This document shows, one piece after another, positions 9,224 to 16,557 of a DNA stretch of 64,000 nucleotides (positions are counted from its first letter, which is position 1; each line of letters begins with the position of its first letter). The stretch is from Lachnospiraceae bacterium UBA7196 (lineage in GTDB: Bacteria > Bacillota > Clostridia > Lachnospirales > Lachnospiraceae): NCBI GenBank assembly GCA_002490835.1, contig DKUU01000012.1:492-64491 (forward strand). Reading direction: 5' to 3'. Position numbers and translations under genes: made by a program. The notes below the pieces were generated by a model. The model was given only the letters and a program-made list of their open reading frames with translations. It ran no database searches and had not been told where the DNA came from.

Positions 9224-11360
9224 ATGGCTGTCAGGCGGAAATTTGGCCGTATGGGCGTTTTGTCTGGCGGCGGCGCTTGCCTTTCTTGTGCTCTATCCGG
9301 GCTTTCAGGAGAGAGCAAAGGAGGAAGAACCGGACATTCTCTCAGGAAGCGAATTTCTGCACGAAATCTATCAGGCGAATATTGTTCTCTATCGTCAGCT
9401 GCAGGAGGCGGTGACAGGAAAGGAGATCGCCGGTCGGGATCTATATCTGGCGGCAGCCACAAACAAAGCGGAGGGCTATCAAGGGGAATATTATGATTTT
9501 GGCGGGGAAACGCCGCTTTCTTACGCAGGGGAGTATCTTGATGAGCTTCTTTTCAATTGGGATACCGATATGGCTGACGGTATTGGCGCTTTGGTCGACT
9601 ATGAGATCATTGACAATGTAACCGGAGAGAGATTAGCGAAAGCGGAGCACGAGTTAAGTCTTCTGGGGACAGAGAAGGTATCGCAGGAGACGGCGGATTA
9701 CTACCCGTATTTTATCAAGATGGAATTTGATGAGATTGGAAAGCTTGCTCGCGTGTGGGCGCGGGGCGAAGATGGGGATGCGATCGCGGAAGGCGCTTCG
9801 GTTGTGATGAGGAGCCGTTATCTGGAGCGGAGCCTGTATGAGTCGCTATCCTACTCGGCTTATGGGAACATCGGCTGGGATGATTTTATTTTTTATCATG
9901 CCGACGGCGAAGTTTGGCGGACGCATCTGCGGGTGACGAATCTGCCGCCAAACTGTACGGTCTGTTATGCGATGACAGAAGCGCAGTTTGCGCAGTTAAA
10001 GGCTTCTTCACGCATTTTTCACTCGGTAAACAGCTATATCGGCAATTATGCGGGCATCGGCATTCAGGAATGTTTGCGTTTTCTATTGATCCTGTTATTT
10101 GCGGTAAGCCTGCTTTTGCCGCTGTGGAGAGGGTGGCATCTGCATGAGAAACAGTTGCTGCCGCTGCATTTTGAGGTGACGGCTGTTCTGCTCGCCGTCG
10201 CGTTTTTGGTGTTTGGGGAACTGGCGGTGCATCTTGTCCTGCTTTCTATGTCGGACCGATGGGATTATAGTCTGCCATATACACTCCACTCTATGCTGCC
10301 TGCATTGTCCATGTCGGATACGAAAAACATTGTGCTGATTGGCAACTTTCTTCTTTTAACGGCAGCTTTCCGATTTTGGTTTGCGCTGGCGGCGCCTCTT
10401 GGACAGATTTATGTGCTTGGCGTCAGCGGGTATTTCAAAAAGAGAAGTCTGATCGTGCGGGTGGTCAGACGGATAAGGGTTGTGATCAAAAGAAGAAAGC
10501 TGCGGCAGCAAAAGGCAAGATGGCAGAAGAAATACGGCTTTTTGCTCTCGGCGCTGCAATCGGTATCCGAAGGGAATCTGCAGACGGAATTTAGCGGGGA
10601 TTGGGGGGAGTTTGAGCCCCTGAAAGGAGAGTTGGCAAGGATTCAGGATGGTTTTGCCAGAGCAGTGGAGGAGGAGGTAAAGAGCCAGCGGATGCGTACG
10701 GAACTGATCACCAACGTCTCCCACGACCTAAAGACACCGCTTACCGCAATCCTCACCTACACAGAGTTATTACAAGGAAAAAATGTCACGGAGAAACAGC
10801 GGGAAGAGTATCTGGCTGTCTTAAAGAGAAAATCCCTGCGCTTAAAGACGTTGATCGAAGACTTATTCGAGGTAAGCAAGGCGAGCAGCGGAAATGTGAC
10901 CTTTGAGCGGGAAAAGGTAGACATTTGCAGCCTGATGCGGCAGGTCTTTATAGAATACGAGGACGGGGCAAAAGCCGCCGGTCTGACATTCCGCTTTCAA
11001 TTTCCCGAGGAAAAAGTTTTCCTGTTATTGGATGGTGAGAAAACCTGTCGGATCTTTGACAATCTCTACACAAACATAATCAAGTACGCCATGCCGGATA
11101 CGAGGGTTTATATCTCTGTTGCCTGCGAAGGAAAGGAAATCAGGATCGAATTGAAAAATATCTCAGGCTTTGAACTAAATATTCCGGCCGAGAGTCTGAC
11201 GGAACGCTTTGTGCGGGGCGACAGCGCCAGAAGCAGCGAAGGAAGCGGCCTTGGGCTTGCCATCGCCAGAAGCTTTGTGGAAGGGCAGGAAGGTCGGATG
11301 CAGATTGAAATCGACGGCGATCTGTTTAAGGTGACGCTGATTTGGCCGATATATCCTTAG
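9168..11360 (+). CDS. Membrane sensor histidine kinase
   Basis: 730 residues if translation starts at the TTG at 9168; a TTG at 9180 is an equally possible start, and both overlap the regulator gene (about 45-55 bases), so the pair is translationally coupled. One membrane span lies near residues 28-45, then an extracytoplasmic region of about 225 residues with no recognised fold, then three more spans (about 285-310, 325-355, 385-415). The dimerisation box NVSHDLKTPLTAILTYTEL holds the phospho-acceptor His519; the ATP-binding part has NLYTNIIKYA (N box) and GSGLGLAIA (G box). It should autophosphorylate in response to an envelope signal and pass phosphate to the adjoining regulator. The ligand is unknown. 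Confidence 0.9.
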   Translation: MAIRLKNREEQEPKKTKRKWLSGGNLAVWAFCLAAALAFLVLYPGFQERAKEEEPDILSGSEFLHEIYQANIVLYRQLQEAVTGKEIAGRDLYLAAATNKAEGYQGEYYDFGGETPLSYAGEYLDELLFNWDTDMADGIGALVDYEIIDNVTGERLAKAEHELSLLGTEKVSQETADYYPYFIKMEFDEIGKLARVWARGEDGDAIAEGASVVMRSRYLERSLYESLSYSAYGNIGWDDFIFYHADGEVWRTHLRVTNLPPNCTVCYAMTEAQFAQLKASSRIFHSVNSYIGNYAGIGIQECLRFLLILLFAVSLLLPLWRGWHLHEKQLLPLHFEVTAVLLAVAFLVFGELAVHLVLLSMSDRWDYSLPYTLHSMLPALSMSDTKNIVLIGNFLLLTAAFRFWFALAAPLGQIYVLGVSGYFKKRSLIVRVVRRIRVVIKRRKLRQQKARWQKKYGFLLSALQSVSEGNLQTEFSGDWGEFEPLKGELARIQDGFARAVEEEVKSQRMRTELITNVSHDLKTPLTAILTYTELLQGKNVTEKQREEYLAVLKRKSLRLKTLIEDLFEVSKASSGNVTFEREKVDICSLMRQVFIEYEDGAKAAGLTFRFQFPEEKVFLLLDGEKTCRIFDNLYTNIIKYAMPDTRVYISVACEGKEIRIELKNISGFELNIPAESLTERFVRGDSARSSEGSGLGLAIARSFVEGQEGRMQIEIDGDLFKVTLIWPIYP

Positions 11361-11596
11361 AATTTATATATAAATTGAAATTATATATTTTATAAATCAT
11401 ATATATTTGAATTATACTTCCTGCTGCATTATAGTGTTAAGTAAGATATATGCAGGTTACCGGCAGTCGTACTTCCATTTTATGTTTTTTACGATTATTT
11501 GGTGCGAATGGTAACGTGGCACTTCAAAAAGGATTGCATCTGTGCGGAAATATGATAAACTAGACATGGAATGCAGAGAGAACAGGAGGAATCATC
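11361..11596 (+). promoter_or_regulatory. AT-rich spacer upstream of leuC
   Basis: A 236-base gap, markedly AT-rich in its first half. It opens with a perfect 16-base palindrome (AATTTATATATAAATT, 11361-11376). A possible promoter for leuC is TTGCAT about 11532 with TAAACT 16 bases later, but both hexamers are imperfect. No T-box antiterminator sequence and no leucine-rich leader peptide were found. Confidence 0.35.
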
Positions 11597-12859
11597 ATGG
11601 GAATGACAATGACACAAAAAATTCTGGCGGCGCACGCCGGTTTGGATCATGTGGAGGCGGGACAGCTCATCGAGGCTGATCTTGATCTGGTATTGGGAAA
11701 TGATATCACCAGCCCGGTAGCGATCCATGAAATGGAAAAGATGAAGGTGGACGGCGTCTTTGATAAAGATAAGATCGCACTGGTGCCGGATCACTTTGTA
11801 CCCAATAAAGATATCAAATCCGCGGAGCACTGCAAATGTGTGCGGGAATTTGCCAGAAAGAACGAGATCACGAATTATTTTGAAGTAGGACAGATGGGCA
11901 TCGAGCACGCCCTTTTGCCGGAGCAGGGGCTGACTGTGGCAGGCGACGTGATCATCGGCGCGGACTCCCACACCTGTACCTACGGGGCGCTGGGTGCTTT
12001 TTCCACGGGCGTTGGCAGCACGGATATGGCTGCCGGCATGGCTACGGGCAAGGCATGGTTCAAAGTGCCTTCGGCAATTAAATTCAATCTCACGGGGAAG
12101 CCCTCCGAGTGGGTGAGCGGCAAGGATGTAATCCTGCACATCATCGGCATGATCGGCGTGGACGGCGCCCTTTATAAATCCATGGAATTTGTCGGGGACG
12201 GCATCAAAAATCTGTCGATGGATGACCGCTTTACCATTGCCAATATGGCAATTGAAGCGGGCGGCAAGAACGGTATCTTCCCGGTTGACGAACTGGCTGT
12301 ATCCTACATGAAAGAGCACAGTACCAGAGCATATAAGGTATATGAAGCGGATGCGGACGCCGTTTACGATGAGGAATATTCCATTGACTTAAGTACCTTA
12401 AGGCCTACCATCGCTTTCCCGCATCTGCCAGAGAACACAAAGACGATCGATGAGATCACCGAAGATATCAAGATCGATCAGGTGGTGATCGGTTCCTGCA
12501 CGAACGGGCGGCTTGATGATCTGCGCATTGCAGCCAAGGTACTGCAGGGCAGGCATGTAGCGGAGGGAATGCGCTGTATCGTGATTCCTGCGACACAGAA
12601 GATTTATTTACAGGCGATGGAAGAAGGCCTCTTAAAGACCTTTATCGAAGCGGGAGCTATCGTCAGCACGCCCACCTGCGGTCCGTGTCTGGGCGGTTAC
12701 ATGGGCATCCTTGCAGAGGGAGAGCGCTGTGTCTCCACTACCAACCGAAACTTTGTCGGGCGTATGGGGCATGTGAGTTCCGAAATCTATCTGGCCAGTC
12801 CCGCAGTGGCGGCGGCAAGCGCGGTGGCGGGGAAGATTTTCTGCCCCTGTAAACTGTAA
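11597..12859 (+). CDS. leuC: 3-isopropylmalate dehydratase, large subunit
   Basis: 420 residues, the length of the bacterial/archaeal type that pairs with a short LeuD. With LeuD it converts 2-isopropylmalate to 3-isopropylmalate in leucine synthesis. The 4Fe-4S cysteines sit in GSCTNGR and TPTCGPCLGG; ADSHTCTYGALGAF and STTNRNFVGRMGH are aconitase-family active-site signatures. An AGGAGG site precedes the start. The homologous homoaconitase/citraconate hydratase families are close, so the exact substrate rests on the downstream leuD and the neighbouring ilv genes. Confidence 0.95.
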   Translation: MGMTMTQKILAAHAGLDHVEAGQLIEADLDLVLGNDITSPVAIHEMEKMKVDGVFDKDKIALVPDHFVPNKDIKSAEHCKCVREFARKNEITNYFEVGQMGIEHALLPEQGLTVAGDVIIGADSHTCTYGALGAFSTGVGSTDMAAGMATGKAWFKVPSAIKFNLTGKPSEWVSGKDVILHIIGMIGVDGALYKSMEFVGDGIKNLSMDDRFTIANMAIEAGGKNGIFPVDELAVSYMKEHSTRAYKVYEADADAVYDEEYSIDLSTLRPTIAFPHLPENTKTIDEITEDIKIDQVVIGSCTNGRLDDLRIAAKVLQGRHVAEGMRCIVIPATQKIYLQAMEEGLLKTFIEAGAIVSTPTCGPCLGGYMGILAEGERCVSTTNRNFVGRMGHVSSEIYLASPAVAAASAVAGKIFCPCKL

Positions 12860-12893
12860 TTGAGTCTGCACCGCGACAGAAAGGAGACAGTTT

Positions 12894-13031
12894 ATGGGCG
12901 TGATGGCGAATCAGATAGCGGTAGAACTGCTTAATAAACTGGTTGAAAAAATAAAGAGTGCCTATAAAAAAGAAGACGAGAAACAAGAGCAGAATGACAG
13001 CAATGAAAAAGGAAAGGAACAAAAATCATGA
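12894..13031 (+). CDS. 45-residue small protein between leuC and leuD
   Basis: ATG at 12894 with AAAGGAGACA upstream at good spacing; the stop overlaps the leuD start in the arrangement ATGA (13028-13031). The first half could form an amphipathic helix (NQIAVELLNKLVEKIKSAY); the second half is a Lys/Glu/Gln/Asn-rich disordered tail. It is too short for standard gene calling. RBS, coupling to leuD and a coherent amphipathic pattern support real translation. The function is unknown: it may simply deliver ribosomes to leuD, or be a subunit or assembly factor of the dehydratase. Confidence 0.65.
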   Translation: MGVMANQIAVELLNKLVEKIKSAYKKEDEKQEQNDSNEKGKEQKS

Positions 13032-13516
13032 AAGCAGCAAAAGGTATGGTATTTAAATATGGAGATAATGTAGATACGGACGTGATCATCCCCGCGCGTT
13101 ACTTAAATTCCTCCGATCCGGCGGAGCTTGCGACGCACTGTATGGAAGATATCGACAAGGAGTTTATCAATCAGGTGAAAAAAGGCGATATCATTGTCGC
13201 CACCAAGAATTTTGGCTGCGGCTCATCCAGAGAACACGCGCCAATTGCCATCAAAGCGGCGGGCGTAAGCTGTGTGATTGCGGAGACTTTTGCGAGAATC
13301 TTTTATCGCAACGCCATCAACATCGGCCTGCCTATCGTGGAATGTCCGGAGGCGGCATCCGCGATTGAAGCGGGAGATGAGGTGGAAGTGAACTTTGACA
13401 CCGGTGTGATCACTGACGTGACCAAGGGGACGACTTATCAGGGGCAGGCTTTTCCGGAGTTCATGCAGAAGATCATTGCGGCGGAAGGGCTTATCAATTA
13501 CATTAATACCAAATAA
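13028..13516 (+). CDS. leuD: 3-isopropylmalate dehydratase, small subunit
   Basis: 162 residues, the short LeuD type matching the 420-residue LeuC. Swivel-domain signatures are visible: KYGDNVDTDVIIPARYLN near the start, FGCGSSREHAPIAIKAAGV (substrate-binding Ser/Arg loop) and ARIFYRNAINIGLPI. The start overlaps the stop of the 45-residue small gene by 4 bases. A set of strong hairpins follows the stop. leuA and leuB are not in the window. Confidence 0.95.
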   Translation: MKAAKGMVFKYGDNVDTDVIIPARYLNSSDPAELATHCMEDIDKEFINQVKKGDIIVATKNFGCGSSREHAPIAIKAAGVSCVIAETFARIFYRNAINIGLPIVECPEAASAIEAGDEVEVNFDTGVITDVTKGTTYQGQAFPEFMQKIIAAEGLINYINTK

Positions 13517-13530
13517 CAGAGGGTATACAG

Positions 13531-13645
13531 ATAGAAAAATCACACTGATGTGCTGATTTTTCTATCGCGAGTTTGTGTCAGGACCACAAACTCGGAATCG
13601 CATGTCGAGTAAAGTATTCCTTCGGAAAACTTTGAGATTCTCGAC
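13531..13645. repeat. Three consecutive perfect or near-perfect hairpins after leuD
   Basis: Hairpin 1: ATAGAAAAATCA (13531-13542) with TGATTTTTCTAT (13554-13565), extended by CAC/GTG in the loop; it may act as the leuD terminator. Hairpin 2: CGAGTTTGTG (13568-13577) with CACAAACTCG (13585-13594). Hairpin 3: GTCGAG (13604-13609) with CTCGAC (13640-13645), with inner AAAGT/ACTTT and TTCC/GGAA pairings. Such density of structure in 115 bases suggests a dispersed intergenic repeat or a structured RNA. Confidence 0.55.
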
Positions 13646-13681
13646 GCGTGCCTTCGCAAAAGCTCAGGCATGGAGGTTACT

Positions 13682-14392
13682 ATGATCTACCGGGTCGGTG
13701 ACGGCGATAACCCCGCTTTTGACTATAGCAGTCAATTAAAATCTGCCAAAAATGTTGAGAGTCAGGAAAAATTTAGTCTGGATCGGCAAAAGGAGCAGAC
13801 TTATACTGCTAAGAAAGAGGAGAAGGGCGAGGACAAAAAACTGCATGAAAAACCTGGCGCGCGCAGTAAGATGCGGGATGGCGTCAAGCTGGAGCTTTCG
13901 GGCGGCGGGAACACGGAGGAAACGCAAAAAACCGGAGAAACGGCAAGGGCGCAGGCTTCCGGCACCTCCTTTTTCGCTGTCATTCAAAACCTGTTCGCCG
14001 CGGTAAAGGATTTTCTGTACAAGGTTTGGAACGATGAGCCGGACAAGCCGTTTTCCGAGGATGTGACGCCGGAGGAAGCGGAACGCTATACCGAAGAATA
14101 CTACGCAATGAAGGGCATTTCGCCAGAACGCGCAGAGGCGGATGCGGCATCTGTGGAGACTCAGGATAGCTATGAGGCTGATCAGGCCGCACGGGATGAA
14201 AAGATCAGGGGACATCTGCGCTCTGGTAATTTGGAGCAGGTGATCAGTTTACTGACAGACGACGGCAGAAGGGCCGTTGCCAAAAATTCTACGCTGTTGA
14301 CTTATTATGATAAAAGCGGAAAGATTACGCAGATCAATGCCTCAGACAGGGAGCGGATCCTTCACGGAGACCGCAATGTGAGAACGTTATAA
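13682..14392 (+). CDS. Hydrophilic protein of unknown function
   Basis: 236 residues from the ATG at 13682, which has GGAGG 5 bases upstream; the ATG at 13670 precedes that site. The N-terminal 90 residues are charged and of low complexity. A short hydrophobic stretch (FFAVIQNLFAAVKDFLYKVW, about 98-117) could be an amphipathic helix. The C-terminal 60 residues look folded: RSGNLEQVISLLTDDGRRAV followed by LLTYYDKSGKI. No signal peptide or catalytic motif is seen. It converges with the - strand diguanylate cyclase gene and overlaps it by 6 bases. I do not recognise the family. Confidence 0.75.
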   Translation: MIYRVGDGDNPAFDYSSQLKSAKNVESQEKFSLDRQKEQTYTAKKEEKGEDKKLHEKPGARSKMRDGVKLELSGGGNTEETQKTGETARAQASGTSFFAVIQNLFAAVKDFLYKVWNDEPDKPFSEDVTPEEAERYTEEYYAMKGISPERAEADAASVETQDSYEADQAARDEKIRGHLRSGNLEQVISLLTDDGRRAVAKNSTLLTYYDKSGKITQINASDRERILHGDRNVRTL

Positions 14393-15499
14393 TACCACAG
14401 CGTTTTTTCCGCTCCGTTTACCGCGATATAGATTGTAGTCGGCTCTCGTGATGGTCTCTTCCACGGCCTCTCTTTTTTTGTGGATGGCGATCCCTATGGT
14501 GAGAGAGCAGCGGATCCATTTCTCATTCAGGTCAAATACTTTGTTCGCCACGTTTCTGCGGATATTTTCTGCAATGCGATAAGAACTCTCTTCCGAAGCA
14601 TTGTTTAGGAGGATCAGGATTTCTTCTCCGCCCCATCTGCAAACATAGCCTTTTTCGCGCACCTGTTCTGAGGTGATTTTGGCGACGTCTTTTAAGACCA
14701 CATCCCCGAAATCATGTCCGTAAGTGTCGTTTACCTTCTTAAAATCGTCGATATCGCACATGATAAGTGCAAAGCTGGTGTCGGATTCTGCTGCCTGTGA
14801 GAGAAAGATATCCATACTGCGGCGGTTGTATAATCCGGTCAGGGGATCCGTGCTGGCAAGCTTTTCCAAAATAGCGTTCTGATGTTGCAGCCGATTGCTG
14901 GAAAGCCTGATCTCAAATACAAACACCAGCGTAAACAGGGTCAGGAAAGCAAAGGTGCCGCAGGTGTTGATGATATAGATAATGATTTCTACCAGCTCGT
15001 TGTCCAGATCAACGAGAGGTTCTCCGTAGAAGGATATCAACTTGCAGAGGATAAAGGCAAACATGGAAACCAGTGCCAAAAAAACTGCAATCTTAATCTT
15101 TCGGCGATTGATATCCAGCATATAACAGATATAGAAACCGACCGGGAGGATGGCGATGATGTACTGCGCAAAGCCATACTGCCAGCCGAGCACCAGACAG
15201 GCGGCAAAGGAGTGCAGGACCACTTCTATGAAGGTAATGAAATAAACAGAAAGATAGTAAGCGCTGCCTCTGTGGATGAGATTAAAGCAGCTTAAGTAGG
15301 TAACGATGCTGCATATATTGAAAAAGAACATCGGCAGCACGCGCAATTGATAAAAGATAATAAGTAAAAGCACATGAACCGACATCACGGAGCCGATCAT
15401 CAGATAGAATTTTAGCTTATTGGTGATCTGCGTTCTGCCAATCAGCACATCTTTCAGTTGTCTGATGCCCTTTCTCAGGCGAAGTCCAAATGTACTCAT
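14387..15499 (-). CDS. Membrane-bound diguanylate cyclase (GGDEF domain)
   Basis: 370 residues. The first 200 form about six membrane spans without a recognised sensor fold. After a short coiled linker (SSNRLQHQNAILEKLASTDPL) comes a GGDEF domain: DPLTGLYNRRSMDIFL, FALIMCDIDDFKKVNDTYGH and the active-site loop RWGGEEILILL. GGEEI is a functional variant of GG(D/E)EF, so the enzyme should make cyclic di-GMP from two GTP. No EAL domain is fused. It is a single gene on the - strand, converging with the gene to its left. The signal it senses is unknown. Confidence 0.92.
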   Translation of the reverse strand: MSTFGLRLRKGIRQLKDVLIGRTQITNKLKFYLMIGSVMSVHVLLLIIFYQLRVLPMFFFNICSIVTYLSCFNLIHRGSAYYLSVYFITFIEVVLHSFAACLVLGWQYGFAQYIIAILPVGFYICYMLDINRRKIKIAVFLALVSMFAFILCKLISFYGEPLVDLDNELVEIIIYIINTCGTFAFLTLFTLVFVFEIRLSSNRLQHQNAILEKLASTDPLTGLYNRRSMDIFLSQAAESDTSFALIMCDIDDFKKVNDTYGHDFGDVVLKDVAKITSEQVREKGYVCRWGGEEILILLNNASEESSYRIAENIRRNVANKVFDLNEKWIRCSLTIGIAIHKKREAVEETITRADYNLYRGKRSGKNAVVL

Positions 15500-15628
15500 G
15501 CAATGATTCCCGTTTTGTGGTTTGCCTTCATCTCAAAATAGATCCCACAATTTATCTAATATATTATATCTTATAATGCTCTTTTTGTAAATATTTCTTA
15601 TATTTTTCCGCATATTTTGTGAAAACAC

Positions 15629-15657
15629 TTGTTCGACACTACTATATCTGGTATACT
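15629..15657 (+). promoter_or_regulatory. Extended -10 promoter placing the transcript start at the ATG
   Basis: TTGTTC (15629-15634), 17-base spacer, TATACT (15652-15657) preceded by TGG (extended -10). The predicted +1 is 15664 or 15665, the A of the first ATG of the next gene. Confidence 0.65.
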
Positions 15658-15664
15658 AATTGCT

Positions 15665-16405
15665 ATGGATGAAAATGCTTTTGAACGCGCAAAATGTAAG
15701 GTATTACTGAAACAGCATGATCCGCACGGCTTTGGCACCCTGCAGGAAAAAACGGTACACGCGGTGATGAAGCTCTACTATGAGCCGAATGAGGACTACC
15801 ACGAGGTGCCTGTGGAGGGATTCATCGCGGATATTTATCGGGAAGGGCACATCATCGAGATCCAGAACGGTCATTTCGAGAATCTGCGGCCCAAACTTAC
15901 GGCTTTTCTGCCCTTATATCAGGTGACGGTAGTGTATCCGATTCCCCGCGCAAAGTGGGTGCTGTGGATGGATGAGGCGACGGGGGCGCTTTCCGAACGC
16001 CATAAATCGCCTGTAAAGGGCAGTATTTATCACGCTTTTCCGGAATTATACCGCATCAAGGCCTTTTTGAAGAATCCCAATTTGAAACTGGTCTTTCCAC
16101 TGATCGATGTGGACGAGTATCGTCTCCTAAACGGCTGGAGTAAGAATCGAAAACGCGGTTCTTCGCGTTATGACAGGATGCCGCTTGCTCTGGTAGAGGA
16201 GACTGTGATCGAGCGGGCGGAGGACTTTATGCAGGTCATTCCCTGCGATTTAAACGACACCTTTACGGTAAAGGAATTTGCCGCGGCGGCAAAGATTCAT
16301 CGGGATCTCGCGGGATCGGTAGTGCCTGTTTTGCGGGAGATCGGGCTGGTCGAGCGTATTGGGAAGAGGGGGCGTGAGTATTTATATGAGGTCGTCGAGA
16401 ATTGA
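15665..16405 (+). CDS. Nuclease-like / winged-helix protein of unknown function, probably from a leaderless mRNA
   Basis: 246 residues from ATG 15665. An in-frame codon at 15629 would lie upstream of the promoter and is rejected. The N-terminal half has acidic residues spaced like a PD-(D/E)XK restriction-type nuclease core: Glu29 (QEKTVH), Asp56 (GFIADIY) and Glu65-Ile-Gln67 (HIIEIQNGHFENLRPKL). The C-terminal 60 residues look like a winged helix (FTVKEFAAAAKIHRDLAGSV, then LREIGLVERIGKRGREYLY). A DNA- or RNA-directed enzyme is plausible, but this is inference. No RBS precedes the ATG. A probable terminator follows at 16431. Confidence 0.75.
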   Translation: MDENAFERAKCKVLLKQHDPHGFGTLQEKTVHAVMKLYYEPNEDYHEVPVEGFIADIYREGHIIEIQNGHFENLRPKLTAFLPLYQVTVVYPIPRAKWVLWMDEATGALSERHKSPVKGSIYHAFPELYRIKAFLKNPNLKLVFPLIDVDEYRLLNGWSKNRKRGSSRYDRMPLALVEETVIERAEDFMQVIPCDLNDTFTVKEFAAAAKIHRDLAGSVVPVLREIGLVERIGKRGREYLYEVVEN

Positions 16406-16430
16406 CTGGCCTACCATCCTGCCTGCGCAG

Positions 16431-16470
16431 ATGCTGATGGCGGCGAAAGTTATTCTAATCGGCATTTTTT
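16431..16470 (+). terminator. Probable terminator before the topoisomerase operon
   Basis: Stem ATGCTGAT (16431-16438) with ATCGGCAT (16458-16465, one G-T pair), followed by TTTTT. The loop is long (19 bases). Confidence 0.5.
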
Positions 16471-16493
16471 CTACAGGATATAGTATTTTGCCT

Positions 16494-16522
16494 TTGCAAA
16501 CGCACTAAATGTATGGTATACT
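16494..16522 (+). promoter_or_regulatory. Sigma-A promoter of the topoisomerase operon
   Basis: TTGCAA (16494-16499), 17-base spacer, TATACT (16517-16522) with TGG extension. Predicted +1 about 16529, giving a leader of about 29 bases containing the RBS (GAGGTTG) of the next gene. Confidence 0.75.
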
Positions 16523-16557
16523 ACGCATGTCGAAAATGAAAATGAGGTTGATATAAC

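Noticed and set aside
10356..10724. 122-residue - strand frame inside the histidine kinase gene
   Set aside because: No RBS or family pattern; opposite a well-supported kinase frame.
15629..15664. Longer N-terminus for the nuclease-like protein
   Set aside because: The codons coincide with the promoter hexamers, so they would not be transcribed.
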